From a virus, in the IMG/VR virus record IMGVR_UViG_3300045742_000023, positions 1-58,311 of that record: DNA of 58,311 nucleotides; one strand, written 5' to 3'. Below, piece by piece: positions 39,529-49,286 of the stretch (position 1 is its first letter; each line of letters starts with the position of its first letter). A model generated the notes under the pieces. It was not told where the DNA came from. It saw only the letters and a program-made list of their open reading frames with translations, and ran no database searches. The position numbers were made by a program, and so were the translations under genes.

Positions 39529-41790
39529 ATGCAGGTTTACCAGCATTTAACACAGCCTGATAAGAGTACTAAAGAAGGTGCTCGTCTGGAATCTTTATTG
39601 ATTTCCTTAGGGCATTCCCTGTCCCAGAAATTCCATTCATATAAAACTGCACGTGCTGATAAAGAGAAAGAGTGGGTTGATGCAATCCATCAGTACGAAG
39701 GTCGATGGGATACAGAGGATAGAGATAAGATTGAGCAGGCCTTGGCTACGGGCAGTATGTCTGATCCAGTAGCGGTTAATATAACTAGACCTAAAACAAA
39801 CATCGCTATAGCTAAGATGAAGGATATCCAGTTTCCTACTGGAGGAGACTTTAACTTCTATCTTAGACCTGCTCCCTTAACGCCAGAACAAGCAGCTGCG
39901 TCGGCGATGGATAAACCCGATCCAACTATGCAGCTATCCGCTGCTCAAGCAGGTGTACCTCAATCACAGCTACCCTCACCAGCAGCTATGGTGCAGGAGA
40001 TCGAGAAAGCTAACGTAGAGACGTGCCCTAAGATGGAACGTAAGCTGCGTTCACGCATGATCTACGCTGACTACGGAAAGAAAGCCCGGCTAGCCATTGA
40101 AGATATGTGCATTAAAGGCTCAGCAGTAGTCAAAGGCCCTACCATTCAAAACCGCAAGTACCGTCGGTATGAGTCCAAGGAGACTCAAGACGGCTCTAAG
40201 GTACAAGTACTTCGTGAAAAGTTTTACCCAGAGCCTAATGTAGAACGAGTTGATCCTATTCTATTCTTCCCTGATCCTTCGGCTAGATTACCAGAAGAGA
40301 TTGAGGACGCATTCCAACTACACCCCAGCTCCAAGACAGAGCTTATTGAGCTGTCACGCAACCCAGCTTTTATGAGTGGTCAGATTGCTAAGGTTCTAGA
40401 ACAAGAACCTATGGGTAATGACATACCAGATATCATCGTACGTACGTCCAGAGAAAACTCTGGTAACAGCGTACACAATCGTTATTGGTTACGTGAGTAT
40501 CACGGCCCTCTCGACAAACAACTGCTGTTTGATGCAGGTATGATTGATGACGAGGATTTTGAAGATCATTTAAAGCAGTACACTGGAGAAGTGTGGTACT
40601 GTAACAACACCGTTATACGCCTTAGTATGTCTCACATTGACGGTGAAGACAGCTTACCTTATGGACTATCTGTTTGGGAGAAAGACCCTAACAGTGTGTT
40701 TGGTCACGGCGTACCTTACCTCCTTCGCCACCCGCAGCGTATCGTTAACAAGGCATACATCATGCTTCTGGAGAACGCTGCACTAACAGCAGGTCCTCAA
40801 GTTGTCTTGAACAAGGAGATGATTGAGCCTGCTGGCAGGGACAATGACTACACTATTGAGCCTCTAAAGGTTTGGTTCCTTACGGAGTACGGAGCTGACG
40901 TTAGACAAGCTATGCAGTTTGTAGATATTCCTGCCCAGATGGACGGTATAGCAAGTATCATAGATACTGCAATGCAGTTTGCTGATGTAGAATCTTCTAC
41001 GCCTATGATCCAACAGGGCGAGATGCCTGTAGGTAATAACACTACCACCGGACTAGCTATGGTTATGTCCGCCACTAACTTTATCCAGAAAGCAGCCTCA
41101 ATGAACTGGGATGATAACATCACCCGGCCCTTGGTACAACGGTTCTACCACTACGAGATGCAGTATGGTGAGGATGAGTCTGTTAAGGGCGACTACGAGG
41201 TTGAGGTTGGCGGAGCTACGGAACGGATCGAAGCACAGATGCGTGCGCAAGAGATCGAGCGTATGCTTGGATTGGCTGGCTCTAATCCTGAGTTCCAGAT
41301 GCATGTAGACGCAGGTAAAGCCTTCCGTGCCTTAGTAGATAACACCCGCACTGGAGACGTATTGCGAACTGTTGAGGAAGTCGAGCAGCTGAAAGCTGAG
41401 CAAGAAGCAGCAGCACAGCAGCAGCAGCAAAGTGATCCAGAGCTACTGAAAGCGCAGGCAGCTATGATTACCGCTGAATCTCGTCAACAGGAAGCAGCCG
41501 CTAGCGCACAGCTTAACAACGCTAAACAGCAGCTGGCTTCACTGGAAATGCAAACTAGATACCAAGGGCAGGTAGCAGAGGCGCAGTCTCGTCAGAACGA
41601 GGCTACCCTTACCTACCACTTAGGACTAGCTAAGATCGCAGCAGAGAAAGAGAAGAGCGTGATGTCCTTACAGAAGGATTTGGAACTTGCCGATATCACG
41701 GCTCATACACAGTTAAGCTTGAAGGAGATTGACTTTGCCCAGTTTGAACGAGAAGTTGAAGTTAAACACGAGTACGGTACAGGCGTATAA
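39529..41790 (+). CDS. Portal protein
   Basis: A 753-residue protein of P22/T7-like podovirus portal type. The core (about 60-560) has features such as NRYWLREYHGPLDKQL and YLLRHPQRIVNKAYIMLLENA, followed by a long Gln/Ala/Glu-rich coiled coil (about 620-740) that would form the barrel. It makes the dodecameric DNA gate and binds terminase. Location after terminase and before scaffold and capsid supports the call. Confidence 0.88.
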   Translation: MQVYQHLTQPDKSTKEGARLESLLISLGHSLSQKFHSYKTARADKEKEWVDAIHQYEGRWDTEDRDKIEQALATGSMSDPVAVNITRPKTNIAIAKMKDIQFPTGGDFNFYLRPAPLTPEQAAASAMDKPDPTMQLSAAQAGVPQSQLPSPAAMVQEIEKANVETCPKMERKLRSRMIYADYGKKARLAIEDMCIKGSAVVKGPTIQNRKYRRYESKETQDGSKVQVLREKFYPEPNVERVDPILFFPDPSARLPEEIEDAFQLHPSSKTELIELSRNPAFMSGQIAKVLEQEPMGNDIPDIIVRTSRENSGNSVHNRYWLREYHGPLDKQLLFDAGMIDDEDFEDHLKQYTGEVWYCNNTVIRLSMSHIDGEDSLPYGLSVWEKDPNSVFGHGVPYLLRHPQRIVNKAYIMLLENAALTAGPQVVLNKEMIEPAGRDNDYTIEPLKVWFLTEYGADVRQAMQFVDIPAQMDGIASIIDTAMQFADVESSTPMIQQGEMPVGNNTTTGLAMVMSATNFIQKAASMNWDDNITRPLVQRFYHYEMQYGEDESVKGDYEVEVGGATERIEAQMRAQEIERMLGLAGSNPEFQMHVDAGKAFRALVDNTRTGDVLRTVEEVEQLKAEQEAAAQQQQQSDPELLKAQAAMITAESRQQEAAASAQLNNAKQQLASLEMQTRYQGQVAEAQSRQNEATLTYHLGLAKIAAEKEKSVMSLQKDLELADITAHTQLSLKEIDFAQFEREVEVKHEYGTGV

Positions 41791-41983
41791 CGTCAGCGAC
41801 GTACTGGTACAGATCGAAGAAGCGTTCGATACGTTTCAAGATAATGCAGTTAAGCAGTTAGCAACACGTAATGTCGAGCTAACTGAAATGGAGTTGTTTG
41901 CAATCCGTGGGAGGCTACAAGCCGCACACCAGTTGATTACAACTCTTCGTACCCGCCTCGGTTATACAATCGAGGGAAGCTAA
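41735..41983 (+). CDS. Small hypothetical head protein
   Basis: An 82-residue, helical protein starting inside the portal gene in another frame. No ATG is available; TTG 41735 has AAGGAG seven bases upstream and is preferred. The body is VLVQIEEAFDTFQDNAVKQL-like helix. It lies between portal and scaffold. Possibly a small assembly chaperone; unrecognised. Confidence 0.55.
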   Translation: MPSLNEKLKLNTSTVQAYNVSDVLVQIEEAFDTFQDNAVKQLATRNVELTEMELFAIRGRLQAAHQLITTLRTRLGYTIEGS

Positions 41984-42027
41984 GGTGACGCTCTAAGAGC
42001 CTTGCCATCTACGGAGGAGACGTAGTA

Positions 42028-43050
42028 ATGACAGACCCATTAAACAAAGAAGAAGGTGTGGTAGACTCAACGGAAGAAGAACTGGATAATTGGTTCGAAG
42101 AAACTGACGAGGAAGACCAAGCGGCATCAGGACAACCGGACGAAGAAGAGAATAGCTCCTCGGACACCGACGGTAATAATGACCCCGCTACGAAAGTCCA
42201 GACGGAGGACGCTGCGCAAGCAGCCTCTAAAGATGGCAACTCAGCAAGTACACCGGCAGAGGATGACCCGTATAAATGGGTTAATGAGCTTGATCCCACT
42301 GTCCGTGAACAAGCAGAGCGATTGGTGCAACGTGACCGATCACAACGAGGTAGAGTCGCAGCTTTACAGTCCCGACTCGACAAACTGACGGCAGAGCAGG
42401 AAGCTGCTGCACGTCTAGCATCTACACCCGCCGCCCATAAAGCCGTTGGTAAAGATACAAAAATAGAAGATATGGATGATGCGGAGCTTAAAGAGTTCCT
42501 TGAAGAGTATCCTACTCTAGCTAAGAACGTAGAAAAGATCATAGATCAACGTGTAGCTAAAGAAAGAGACGACCTCCTCAAAGAGGTTACTCCATTGAAA
42601 CAACGAGCACTCTCCGATGAGATTTCACATAATCGTGAAGCTCTCCGACGAGAAGCCCATCAAATCTTCAATACAGCTGAAACAGGTTTGGAACTAGAGG
42701 ACGTGCTGCAAAGCCCCGTCTTTGGTGACTGGCTTTCTAAACAAGCAAAAGGCTACCAGACATACGCTCGTAAAGCTACGTCTGTAGACGATGCTGCCAA
42801 GGTACTCACCGATTTCGCTCAATGGGCGGATCAACAGGTGTATAGCCAATGGCTAGCAGAGCAAGAAGCCCAAGGTGGCGTTGGTGCAGGCAAGGCCCCT
42901 AACTCTGATCCTACTGCTGATAATGTTAAGGCCCGACGTAACGCAGCCTTGTCAGGAAGTGCTCCTAAATCTCGCAGTGCTGAGTTGAATAAGACTCAGG
43001 ACGTAGGAGACTATGAAGCCTTCTTTAATGAAGCTGTGGCATCGGGATAA
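42028..43050 (+). CDS. Scaffolding protein
   Basis: A 340-residue acidic, helical protein between portal and major capsid genes. Residues 1-90 are extremely acidic and disordered (EEELDNWFEETDEEDQ). A charged coiled-coil body follows (about 100-220), and the end is basic (KARRNAALSGSAPKSRS). Order, composition and position match podovirus scaffolds, which shape the procapsid and then leave. Confidence 0.85.
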   Translation: MTDPLNKEEGVVDSTEEELDNWFEETDEEDQAASGQPDEEENSSSDTDGNNDPATKVQTEDAAQAASKDGNSASTPAEDDPYKWVNELDPTVREQAERLVQRDRSQRGRVAALQSRLDKLTAEQEAAARLASTPAAHKAVGKDTKIEDMDDAELKEFLEEYPTLAKNVEKIIDQRVAKERDDLLKEVTPLKQRALSDEISHNREALRREAHQIFNTAETGLELEDVLQSPVFGDWLSKQAKGYQTYARKATSVDDAAKVLTDFAQWADQQVYSQWLAEQEAQGGVGAGKAPNSDPTADNVKARRNAALSGSAPKSRSAELNKTQDVGDYEAFFNEAVASG

Positions 43051-43079
43051 CTTTTAATCCCATATAGGAGTAGTACATA

Positions 43080-44081
43080 ATGTCTACTAAACACGGGGAC
43101 ATCAGCCAGCGTACGGCAGCTTATGCGGAAAAGACCATGCTTGAGCACGCCGAACCCATCCTTGTTTTGGAGAAGTTCGCGCAGACCAAGCCAATTCCGA
43201 AGAACACCGCAGATAATGTGAAGTTCCGCCGTCCGATCCCTTACAATGTGTCAACTACCCAGCTGGTAGAGGGTGTGACACCTATTCCCAAGCAGATTCA
43301 GTACGAAGATGTATCTGTTACGCTTGGTCAATACGGCGATGTTATCGGCATCACTGACAAGGTACATGACCTTGCAGAGGACCCGGTACTGAAAGATGCG
43401 GCTATGCTAGCCGGTGAACAGGCAGCTGAGACGAAAGAATTGATCGTCTGGGGTGCTCTGAAAGCTGGTACTAACGTAGCTTATTCTGGTACTGGTACCC
43501 CCGCTGCACGTACCGACGTTAATGACGTAATCACGGTTCCTTTGTTGAGGGCAGCTACTCGCAGCCTGAAATCACAGCGCGCCAAACCGATTACTCAGAT
43601 GCTGTCACCATCGCCTAAGTACGCTACAGAAGCTGTAGCTCCTTCGTGGGTTGCGTTCTCGCACACCGACGTAGAGCAGGATATCCGTGACCTCTCCAAT
43701 TTTGTTCCGGTAGAGAGTTATGGTACCTATCAGCCTTTGTGTCCGCAGGAAGTAGGTAAGCACGAGCAGATGCGTTTTATCATCTCGCCCGTACTTGCTC
43801 CTTTTGCAGGCGCAGGTAGTGGTACTGCTAACGGTTGCGTGACCACTGGTGGTAACGTAGACGTATACCCAGTCGTAATTGTTTCTAAAAACTCTTACGG
43901 CGTAGTTCCTTTGAAAGGTGCTAACTCAATGAGTCCTACGGTTATTAACCCGGACCGCATCGAGAAGACCGACCCACTGGGACAGCGGGGTTACGTTGGC
44001 TGGAAGATGTACTTTGCAGCTACCATCCTTAACGAAGCTTGGGTGCAGCGCATCGAAGTTGGCGTTACTGACCTTAGCTAA
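43080..44081 (+). CDS. Major capsid protein (N4 gp56-like)
   Basis: A 333-residue protein. The N-terminal region (TMLEHAEPILVLEKFAQ, then KNTADNVKFRRPIPYN, about 40-55) and VSVTLGQYGDVIGITDKVHD (about 79-98) match the N4-gp56 family of HK97-fold capsid proteins. It forms the icosahedral shell. AGGAG precedes the ATG. Codon use looks more GC-rich than neighbours, as expected for a highly expressed gene. Confidence 0.9.
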   Translation: MSTKHGDISQRTAAYAEKTMLEHAEPILVLEKFAQTKPIPKNTADNVKFRRPIPYNVSTTQLVEGVTPIPKQIQYEDVSVTLGQYGDVIGITDKVHDLAEDPVLKDAAMLAGEQAAETKELIVWGALKAGTNVAYSGTGTPAARTDVNDVITVPLLRAATRSLKSQRAKPITQMLSPSPKYATEAVAPSWVAFSHTDVEQDIRDLSNFVPVESYGTYQPLCPQEVGKHEQMRFIISPVLAPFAGAGSGTANGCVTTGGNVDVYPVVIVSKNSYGVVPLKGANSMSPTVINPDRIEKTDPLGQRGYVGWKMYFAATILNEAWVQRIEVGVTDLS

Positions 44082-44097
44082 TCGGGAGATATAAATC

Positions 44098-44556
44098 ATG
44101 AGTAATGTATCACATGGTAAATATGCTACCGCTAGCTGGCAGGGTAACTACGATACCTTTAAATGCGGTCCTGAGGACGGTATTAGGTATGTAGGATTTA
44201 CCTTGGACATCGGGACTGATAACCTTGGTGCTGGAGACGTGTGGAAGTTTGTACGTCTGGACTCAGATACCGTCGTATTGGGGGCTACCCTAATCGTCGA
44301 TGATCTGGACTCAGACGGCTCTGCCGCAGTCACCATTGACCTTGGCTATGACCTCGATAGTGGGACCGATGACGATGATTACTTCTTGGCTAATAGTACT
44401 ATTGGTCAAGCAGGCGGATCAGCAACTTCTGCTGCTGCTCCACTCTTCGCAACGGCTGACTATGTTGTTCAGGCTAAAGTAGAAACTGCTGCTGCTACAG
44501 CACAGGCTGGTACGGCAACGTGCTACCTGACGCTGGCGAATAAAAACGCGCAGTAA
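44098..44556 (+). CDS. Head decoration-like protein
   Basis: A 152-residue beta-rich, acidic protein directly after the major capsid gene and before a terminator-like hairpin. Asp-rich strands (TIDLGYDLDSGTDDDD, about 79-94) are typical of virion proteins that bind Ca. Likely a capsid decoration or stabilising protein by position. Confidence 0.68.
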   Translation: MSNVSHGKYATASWQGNYDTFKCGPEDGIRYVGFTLDIGTDNLGAGDVWKFVRLDSDTVVLGATLIVDDLDSDGSAAVTIDLGYDLDSGTDDDDYFLANSTIGQAGGSATSAAAPLFATADYVVQAKVETAAATAQAGTATCYLTLANKNAQ

Positions 44557-44571
44557 GCATTGGACTGGAGC

Positions 44572-44599
44572 GAGGGTCTTACGGGACCCTCCTCCTTTT
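44572..44599 (+). terminator. Intrinsic terminator after capsid genes
   Basis: GAGGGTC and GACCCTC form a 7-bp stem around TTACGG, followed by CTCCTTTT. It lies 16 bases after the decoration-like gene. The T-run is short, so it probably reduces rather than stops transcription into the tail genes, keeping capsid mRNA in excess. Confidence 0.7.
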
Positions 44600-44622
44600 A
44601 ATACAATAACAGGAGAATTACT

Positions 44623-45108
44623 ATGGCAGATGAGGCCATTCACACTACAGGTGACAGAGTTCTCTCTAAAAAGACCCTCGATAAGATGGACAAACCAGAG
44701 CTGGTAGCAATTGGACAGCAATGGTATGGTCTGCGTATTCCTATTGAGACTATTAAGAGAGATATGATTGACATATTGCTGAATGCAGCAATTAAGTTTA
44801 AGGGTAACGCTGAGATGCGTGTTGTACCCGAAGACGCAAAGGTAGAAGTTCCTAAAGGCTACGTTAAGATTAAGGTACAGCCGGGGGAACATAACCCTAG
44901 GAAACGGCCTATCATTGTAGGCATGAACTTTAAGTTGGCTAGTATCCCAGTTAACCAAGCTGTGATTATGGAAGGTAAATGGTTGCCTTGCCTTGAAGAT
45001 GCTATTGAAGTTAAGTACTTCGAAGGCGTTGACGAAGACGGTAAGCATACACTAGACTGGTCAGATCAGCCTAAGTACCCTTACAGCATCTTGGTTGATA
45101 ACCGCTAA
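44623..45108 (+). CDS. Hypothetical head-region protein
   Basis: A 161-residue protein after AGGAGAATTACT. A charged helical N-terminal half is followed by a beta-rich part (VPKGYVKIKVQPGEHNPRK, about 85-103). It lies between capsid and adaptor genes. Likely a head-completion or virion protein; family not recognised. Confidence 0.62.
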   Translation: MADEAIHTTGDRVLSKKTLDKMDKPELVAIGQQWYGLRIPIETIKRDMIDILLNAAIKFKGNAEMRVVPEDAKVEVPKGYVKIKVQPGEHNPRKRPIIVGMNFKLASIPVNQAVIMEGKWLPCLEDAIEVKYFEGVDEDGKHTLDWSDQPKYPYSILVDNR

Positions 45109-45123
45109 TATAGGATCAGTGGT

Positions 45124-45810
45124 ATGACGTATCTAGAATTAGTGCAGAAAGCTATGGAGAAGTCTGGCATTAGATCAGCTAGTCCTACCTCAGTGGTAGG
45201 CGCAGTTGACATTAGTAAAGACTTCGTTAATTGGGTAGCTGATGCATGGCGTGAGTTGCAGGAGGAGTCTACTAACTGGTTCTTTAGACAAAGACTGGAT
45301 CAGACATTAGCTATTACAGCTTCTGTAGACGCATACGCTATGCCTGATGATCTAGAGACGTTAAACTACCGTACTATTACTATATACACTACAGCCAAGC
45401 AGGATGAGACGCCTGTTACGCTTATGCCTTACGAGACTTGGCGGGTACAAAAAGACACGCTGGAATCAGCCGAGGGTAGACCGTGTTATATAACGGAACG
45501 CCCTGATGGATCATTGCAGTTGTGGCCTGTACCCGACCAAGCATACACGTTACGGTATGATGGTGTGTGGGATATAGATGAGATGCTGTTGGATAGTGAT
45601 ACTCCCGGCTCTAACAGGACCGGGGGTACCACCCTACCCGAACGCTATCAGTGGTTACTGGTATACGATGCCGTGCGTAGGCACTACGAGCATCATGAGG
45701 ATACAGAAGGTGTAAGGAAAGCTAATCCTAAGTACCTAGCACAACGAGCTAGGTTATCAGAGAAGCAAACACCGCCTATCACTATAAAGAAAAGCTCTTT
45801 AACTCATTAA
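45124..45810 (+). CDS. Head-tail adaptor (P22 gp4-like)
   Basis: A 228-residue protein. The N-terminal helices (LELVQKAMEKSGIR, FVNWVADAWRELQEES), the YAMPDDL turn (about 76-82) and a terminal helical part (YQWLLVYDAVRRHYEHHED, about 177-195) are the layout of podovirus tail accessory/adaptor proteins that bind under the portal. Position after capsid and before the large tail protein agrees. Confidence 0.82.
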   Translation: MTYLELVQKAMEKSGIRSASPTSVVGAVDISKDFVNWVADAWRELQEESTNWFFRQRLDQTLAITASVDAYAMPDDLETLNYRTITIYTTAKQDETPVTLMPYETWRVQKDTLESAEGRPCYITERPDGSLQLWPVPDQAYTLRYDGVWDIDEMLLDSDTPGSNRTGGTTLPERYQWLLVYDAVRRHYEHHEDTEGVRKANPKYLAQRARLSEKQTPPITIKKSSLTH

Positions 45811-45828
45811 GCTAAGGATTACTAATAA

Positions 45829-48800
45829 GTGCCGGGATCATATCCAGAAGATTATAACGACACCGGAGTAACGCCAGTCCCTTTAGGATTAGGTATACAC
45901 CAAACTCCGTCTAGACAACAGACCCCTCCGGGGTCTTTAGTTGCTTGTCGTAACTTTGAAGTAGTCAATAGTGCTTATGAGGAAACTCAGGGCCTGACTA
46001 TGCTAGGGCCTACATTGTCAGAAGGGCTAGATGACTTCTGGCACGCATCTGTAGACGCGGTAGACTGTGCTATATCCGGAACATTAGTGCAGGGAGACTT
46101 ACTATACTGGTATGCCAAGGATGGTGTCACAGTAGCAGGTACGGGTCGTATGTACTACGTCTACTCAGATGGCAGTAATGTATATATAACCCTAGATAAG
46201 GTGTCCGGGATTAGTCCTCGTAGGGCTACCTCTATGATTACCTCAAACGGAACCACCATTGAGTACACAGGTGATGGTGATCTGTTTAGGCATAAGACGC
46301 AGCTTGGATTGACTTGGGAAGAGTACTTGCAGGATAAGTTCTGCGGAGCTTTATCTAATTCCCAGAAAGAGCAGAGCAGTGTCTGGGATGCATTCAAGCC
46401 CGATCCTTTAGGAGTGGGCGGTATCTCTGGAGTCTTCCAGCTAGATGATAGTATCTACGCTGTACGAGACTTTTGGGGAGGCCGGTTCGTTGATGGCGTA
46501 GAAGAGCCTTCCGTAGGAGACTTGGTAGAGGTCGATAATGTAGCTGAGGTTGGTACATTTACGGCTAGGGTTGGTCAGGTACAGCTAGACAGCGGTTCAT
46601 GGGAGGAAGGTACCGCAGCAGGAACGTTGTTCCTTTACCCCGACTCCGCAACAGAACTAGATATGAGTCGTGTAGATAATTGGGGAGCATCTACATCTAT
46701 CGAGAATCTGGATACAGGTAATACGGTAGGAACTACCTTAGCTGATGGAGAACGGCAGTATAATAATAAGGGCCTACTCTGGAAACTAGACAAGGATGCT
46801 AGGCAGGGCGGTTGGCGTTATGTAGACACAGGCTATTCTGTACAGTTTAGTAACGGTACTACGGCACCTCTAGCCGAGGTAGCTCCTCTTATAGTCGATC
46901 CATCTACTTCTGGCTCCTCAGTTACCGATACAGGGTACCAGAACTTTCAGTCGCCTGCTACAGAGTATCCTTCTACAGGTACCTATTCCGCATGGACGAA
47001 CCTACAGAACCTTACCTCAATAACACCGGCGGCGTACGCTAACACTACAATAGCTAGTACGGATTACTCTAGAGTAATAGAGCTAGTAGTAACGCCCGGC
47101 TCTGGTCTAGTAGGCAACGCTAAGATTATCGGCGTAGAAGTACAAGTAACAGCTGCACAGACAGGCGGTGTAGATTCGTATTTCAGTAAAGTACAGCTAC
47201 GTAATAATCGTACAGGCGCTGTATACCTGTCCCAGAATAAGGCCACTAACGAAGCTATCGCTGCGTCTGATACTGTCTACACCTTTGGGGGACAGCTGGA
47301 CTTATGGGGCCTAGAGAATATAGATCAAGAAGCTTTGGACGACGAAGAGCTTGAGCTACTTCTGCAATTCTACAATCCAGCGGGAACCTCTAGAGATATA
47401 GATGTTGATCTAGTTCAGATCAAGATACACTACGCGGTATCAGGACAGCGTGTATACTTTTGGGATGGTACTAACGACGTAGACTCAGGCGATCTGTATA
47501 CATACCAAGTATTCGATGGAGCTTGGGTAGATACGGATGCTAAAGGGTGGATGACCGTACACGGGCTGGCAGCCCCCTCCCTCATAAGAGCAGGCAACGA
47601 ATTGCGTAATGCTCCAGCTGGAGGAGGCGATCTTATCGCCTTGAACGAGGGTGTATCCAAGAACTTACTGCCCGGCTTAGCCGAGCTAAGGAATAGAAGC
47701 GCCATATACCAGTCTCGCGTAGCTACTTTCTCTGGTGATGAGGACTCTCAAGCTGCTTATGTAGCTACAGGAGCAAGTCCCGCCTTTATGGTGGACACAA
47801 ATGACGTATTTTCCTTCATCAGAACCCCTGTAGACAGGGATAAGGATAAGCCTAGGTACGTAGAGTTCCATAGAAATCACCTAATTTTAGGTATAGGCTC
47901 TCATTTCCTAGTATCTTCCATCGGAACACCCAACAATTTCAATACAGCTGACGGTGCTACCCAGTGGAACCCTAAAGATAGGGTCACTGGACTGGCAGCA
48001 GCTCCAGCAGGCACTACTATGGTAGCCTGCGAGGACTCCATACATGCATTTACTGGGTCAGGAGCGTCTGGATCGGATGCTTTTGCCCTTAAAATCGTAA
48101 CAGATAACAGCGGCGCTCGTCCGTATACCCTTATTAACCTGCTAGGTAACACTTTTGTGGACTATGCAGGCATAACTACTGCCGCAGCAGCCGATACCTA
48201 CGGTGGGTTTGACGTAGGGCGTAAGTCTCAGCACGTAAATAAGCTTTTACAGAGATTGCTTGGGGCTAATAGCATAGATTCTTCTGTGGGTAATAAGATA
48301 ATTGGTGGTATTCCTGTAAGAAAGAAGAACCAATACCGTATTTACTTGTCTAATGGAGATATACTGACTGCTACGTTCCCAGACGATCCCAGCCTCCCGC
48401 TGGCATTTACACAACAAAACTATACCGCCTATTCAGAGGGTGATTCTAGGGGTTACGAGTCTATTTTCGTGCCAACCTCCATAGATTCATCCGTTCTCTC
48501 CACTGGGGAGGAGAGTATTGTAATGGGCACAGAACTCGGTCACGTAATGAAGATTGATCCGGGTTACATGGACATACTTTCCTACGCTAATAAAGCAGTG
48601 AGCGATAATGAGCGTAGAAGTGCTATGGATTCGTGGAAGTTCTTTAAGTTTATAGATATAACCCCGTTTCATTCGCAAGACCCCAGTCAGATGGTAGCCT
48701 ATAAGCACATAGATGTGTACTTAGAGCATGGCGGGTGCGTAGAACTAAACCGCTTAGCCAAGCCTGACTATGTTCGTATCAGTGAGGTACCCAGCTCTAC

Positions 48801-49275
48801 TAATATTGACGATACCTTAGGTACTAAGGTTGTTGTTGGTAGCAGCACTAACTTCTCTGGTAGGCTAGAGACAGATTATTTCTCATGGTACGTAGATGAC
48901 GCCACTGATGGGCTGTCTACTAGGCTGTCTAAATTCGGCGGAGAAGGGGCTGTCCCATTACGCATACCTTCCTTAGTACTATACTCAGAGCCTAAGGGCA
49001 GAGGACGTAATAGGATACATAAGAACCGGGCGTACACTGTTACTACAGCTACTATACCTCAAGACTTCTACATTGAGGGAGTTACAGGAGTTATAGAAAT
49101 AACAAGCTCTGCTGGCTCTGTTCTGTATGACCTAGCCTTAGTAGGTAGCACAGGTACTGTTACAGTGACTGGTGGTAGTGGTTCAGTTATAACAACAGCA
49201 GGTCTGTGGACGTGGGATACCGAGGACTTTACCTTCGACGATGAAACGCCCACATTTGACGGCGACACAAGTTAA
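45829..49275 (+). CDS. Large tail hub/nozzle protein (P22 gp10-like)
   Basis: A 1,148-residue protein with a GTG start; AAGGAT lies about 10 bases upstream. The start reads as a conserved N-terminal segment (LGLGIHQTPSRQQTPPGSLV, about 21-40), then long beta-rich stretches with propeller-like spacing. The family placement rests on size, order after the adaptor and the style of the N-terminus, as in the tail-nozzle proteins of T7, P22 and N4-like phages. No enzymatic motif is visible. Confidence 0.78.
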   Translation: MPGSYPEDYNDTGVTPVPLGLGIHQTPSRQQTPPGSLVACRNFEVVNSAYEETQGLTMLGPTLSEGLDDFWHASVDAVDCAISGTLVQGDLLYWYAKDGVTVAGTGRMYYVYSDGSNVYITLDKVSGISPRRATSMITSNGTTIEYTGDGDLFRHKTQLGLTWEEYLQDKFCGALSNSQKEQSSVWDAFKPDPLGVGGISGVFQLDDSIYAVRDFWGGRFVDGVEEPSVGDLVEVDNVAEVGTFTARVGQVQLDSGSWEEGTAAGTLFLYPDSATELDMSRVDNWGASTSIENLDTGNTVGTTLADGERQYNNKGLLWKLDKDARQGGWRYVDTGYSVQFSNGTTAPLAEVAPLIVDPSTSGSSVTDTGYQNFQSPATEYPSTGTYSAWTNLQNLTSITPAAYANTTIASTDYSRVIELVVTPGSGLVGNAKIIGVEVQVTAAQTGGVDSYFSKVQLRNNRTGAVYLSQNKATNEAIAASDTVYTFGGQLDLWGLENIDQEALDDEELELLLQFYNPAGTSRDIDVDLVQIKIHYAVSGQRVYFWDGTNDVDSGDLYTYQVFDGAWVDTDAKGWMTVHGLAAPSLIRAGNELRNAPAGGGDLIALNEGVSKNLLPGLAELRNRSAIYQSRVATFSGDEDSQAAYVATGASPAFMVDTNDVFSFIRTPVDRDKDKPRYVEFHRNHLILGIGSHFLVSSIGTPNNFNTADGATQWNPKDRVTGLAAAPAGTTMVACEDSIHAFTGSGASGSDAFALKIVTDNSGARPYTLINLLGNTFVDYAGITTAAAADTYGGFDVGRKSQHVNKLLQRLLGANSIDSSVGNKIIGGIPVRKKNQYRIYLSNGDILTATFPDDPSLPLAFTQQNYTAYSEGDSRGYESIFVPTSIDSSVLSTGEESIVMGTELGHVMKIDPGYMDILSYANKAVSDNERRSAMDSWKFFKFIDITPFHSQDPSQMVAYKHIDVYLEHGGCVELNRLAKPDYVRISEVPSSTNIDDTLGTKVVVGSSTNFSGRLETDYFSWYVDDATDGLSTRLSKFGGEGAVPLRIPSLVLYSEPKGRGRNRIHKNRAYTVTTATIPQDFYIEGVTGVIEITSSAGSVLYDLALVGSTGTVTVTGGSGSVITTAGLWTWDTEDFTFDDETPTFDGDTS

Positions 49276-49286
49276 GGAGTGAGCTA

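Noticed and set aside
42009-42542. 177-codon Ser-rich minus-strand ORF
   Set aside because: Shadow of the acidic scaffold N-terminus (Glu/Asp codons read backwards give Ser/Leu).
44419-45048. 209-codon minus-strand ORF
   Set aside because: Antisense to two well-placed late genes, crosses a terminator hairpin, and has no motif or ribosome site.
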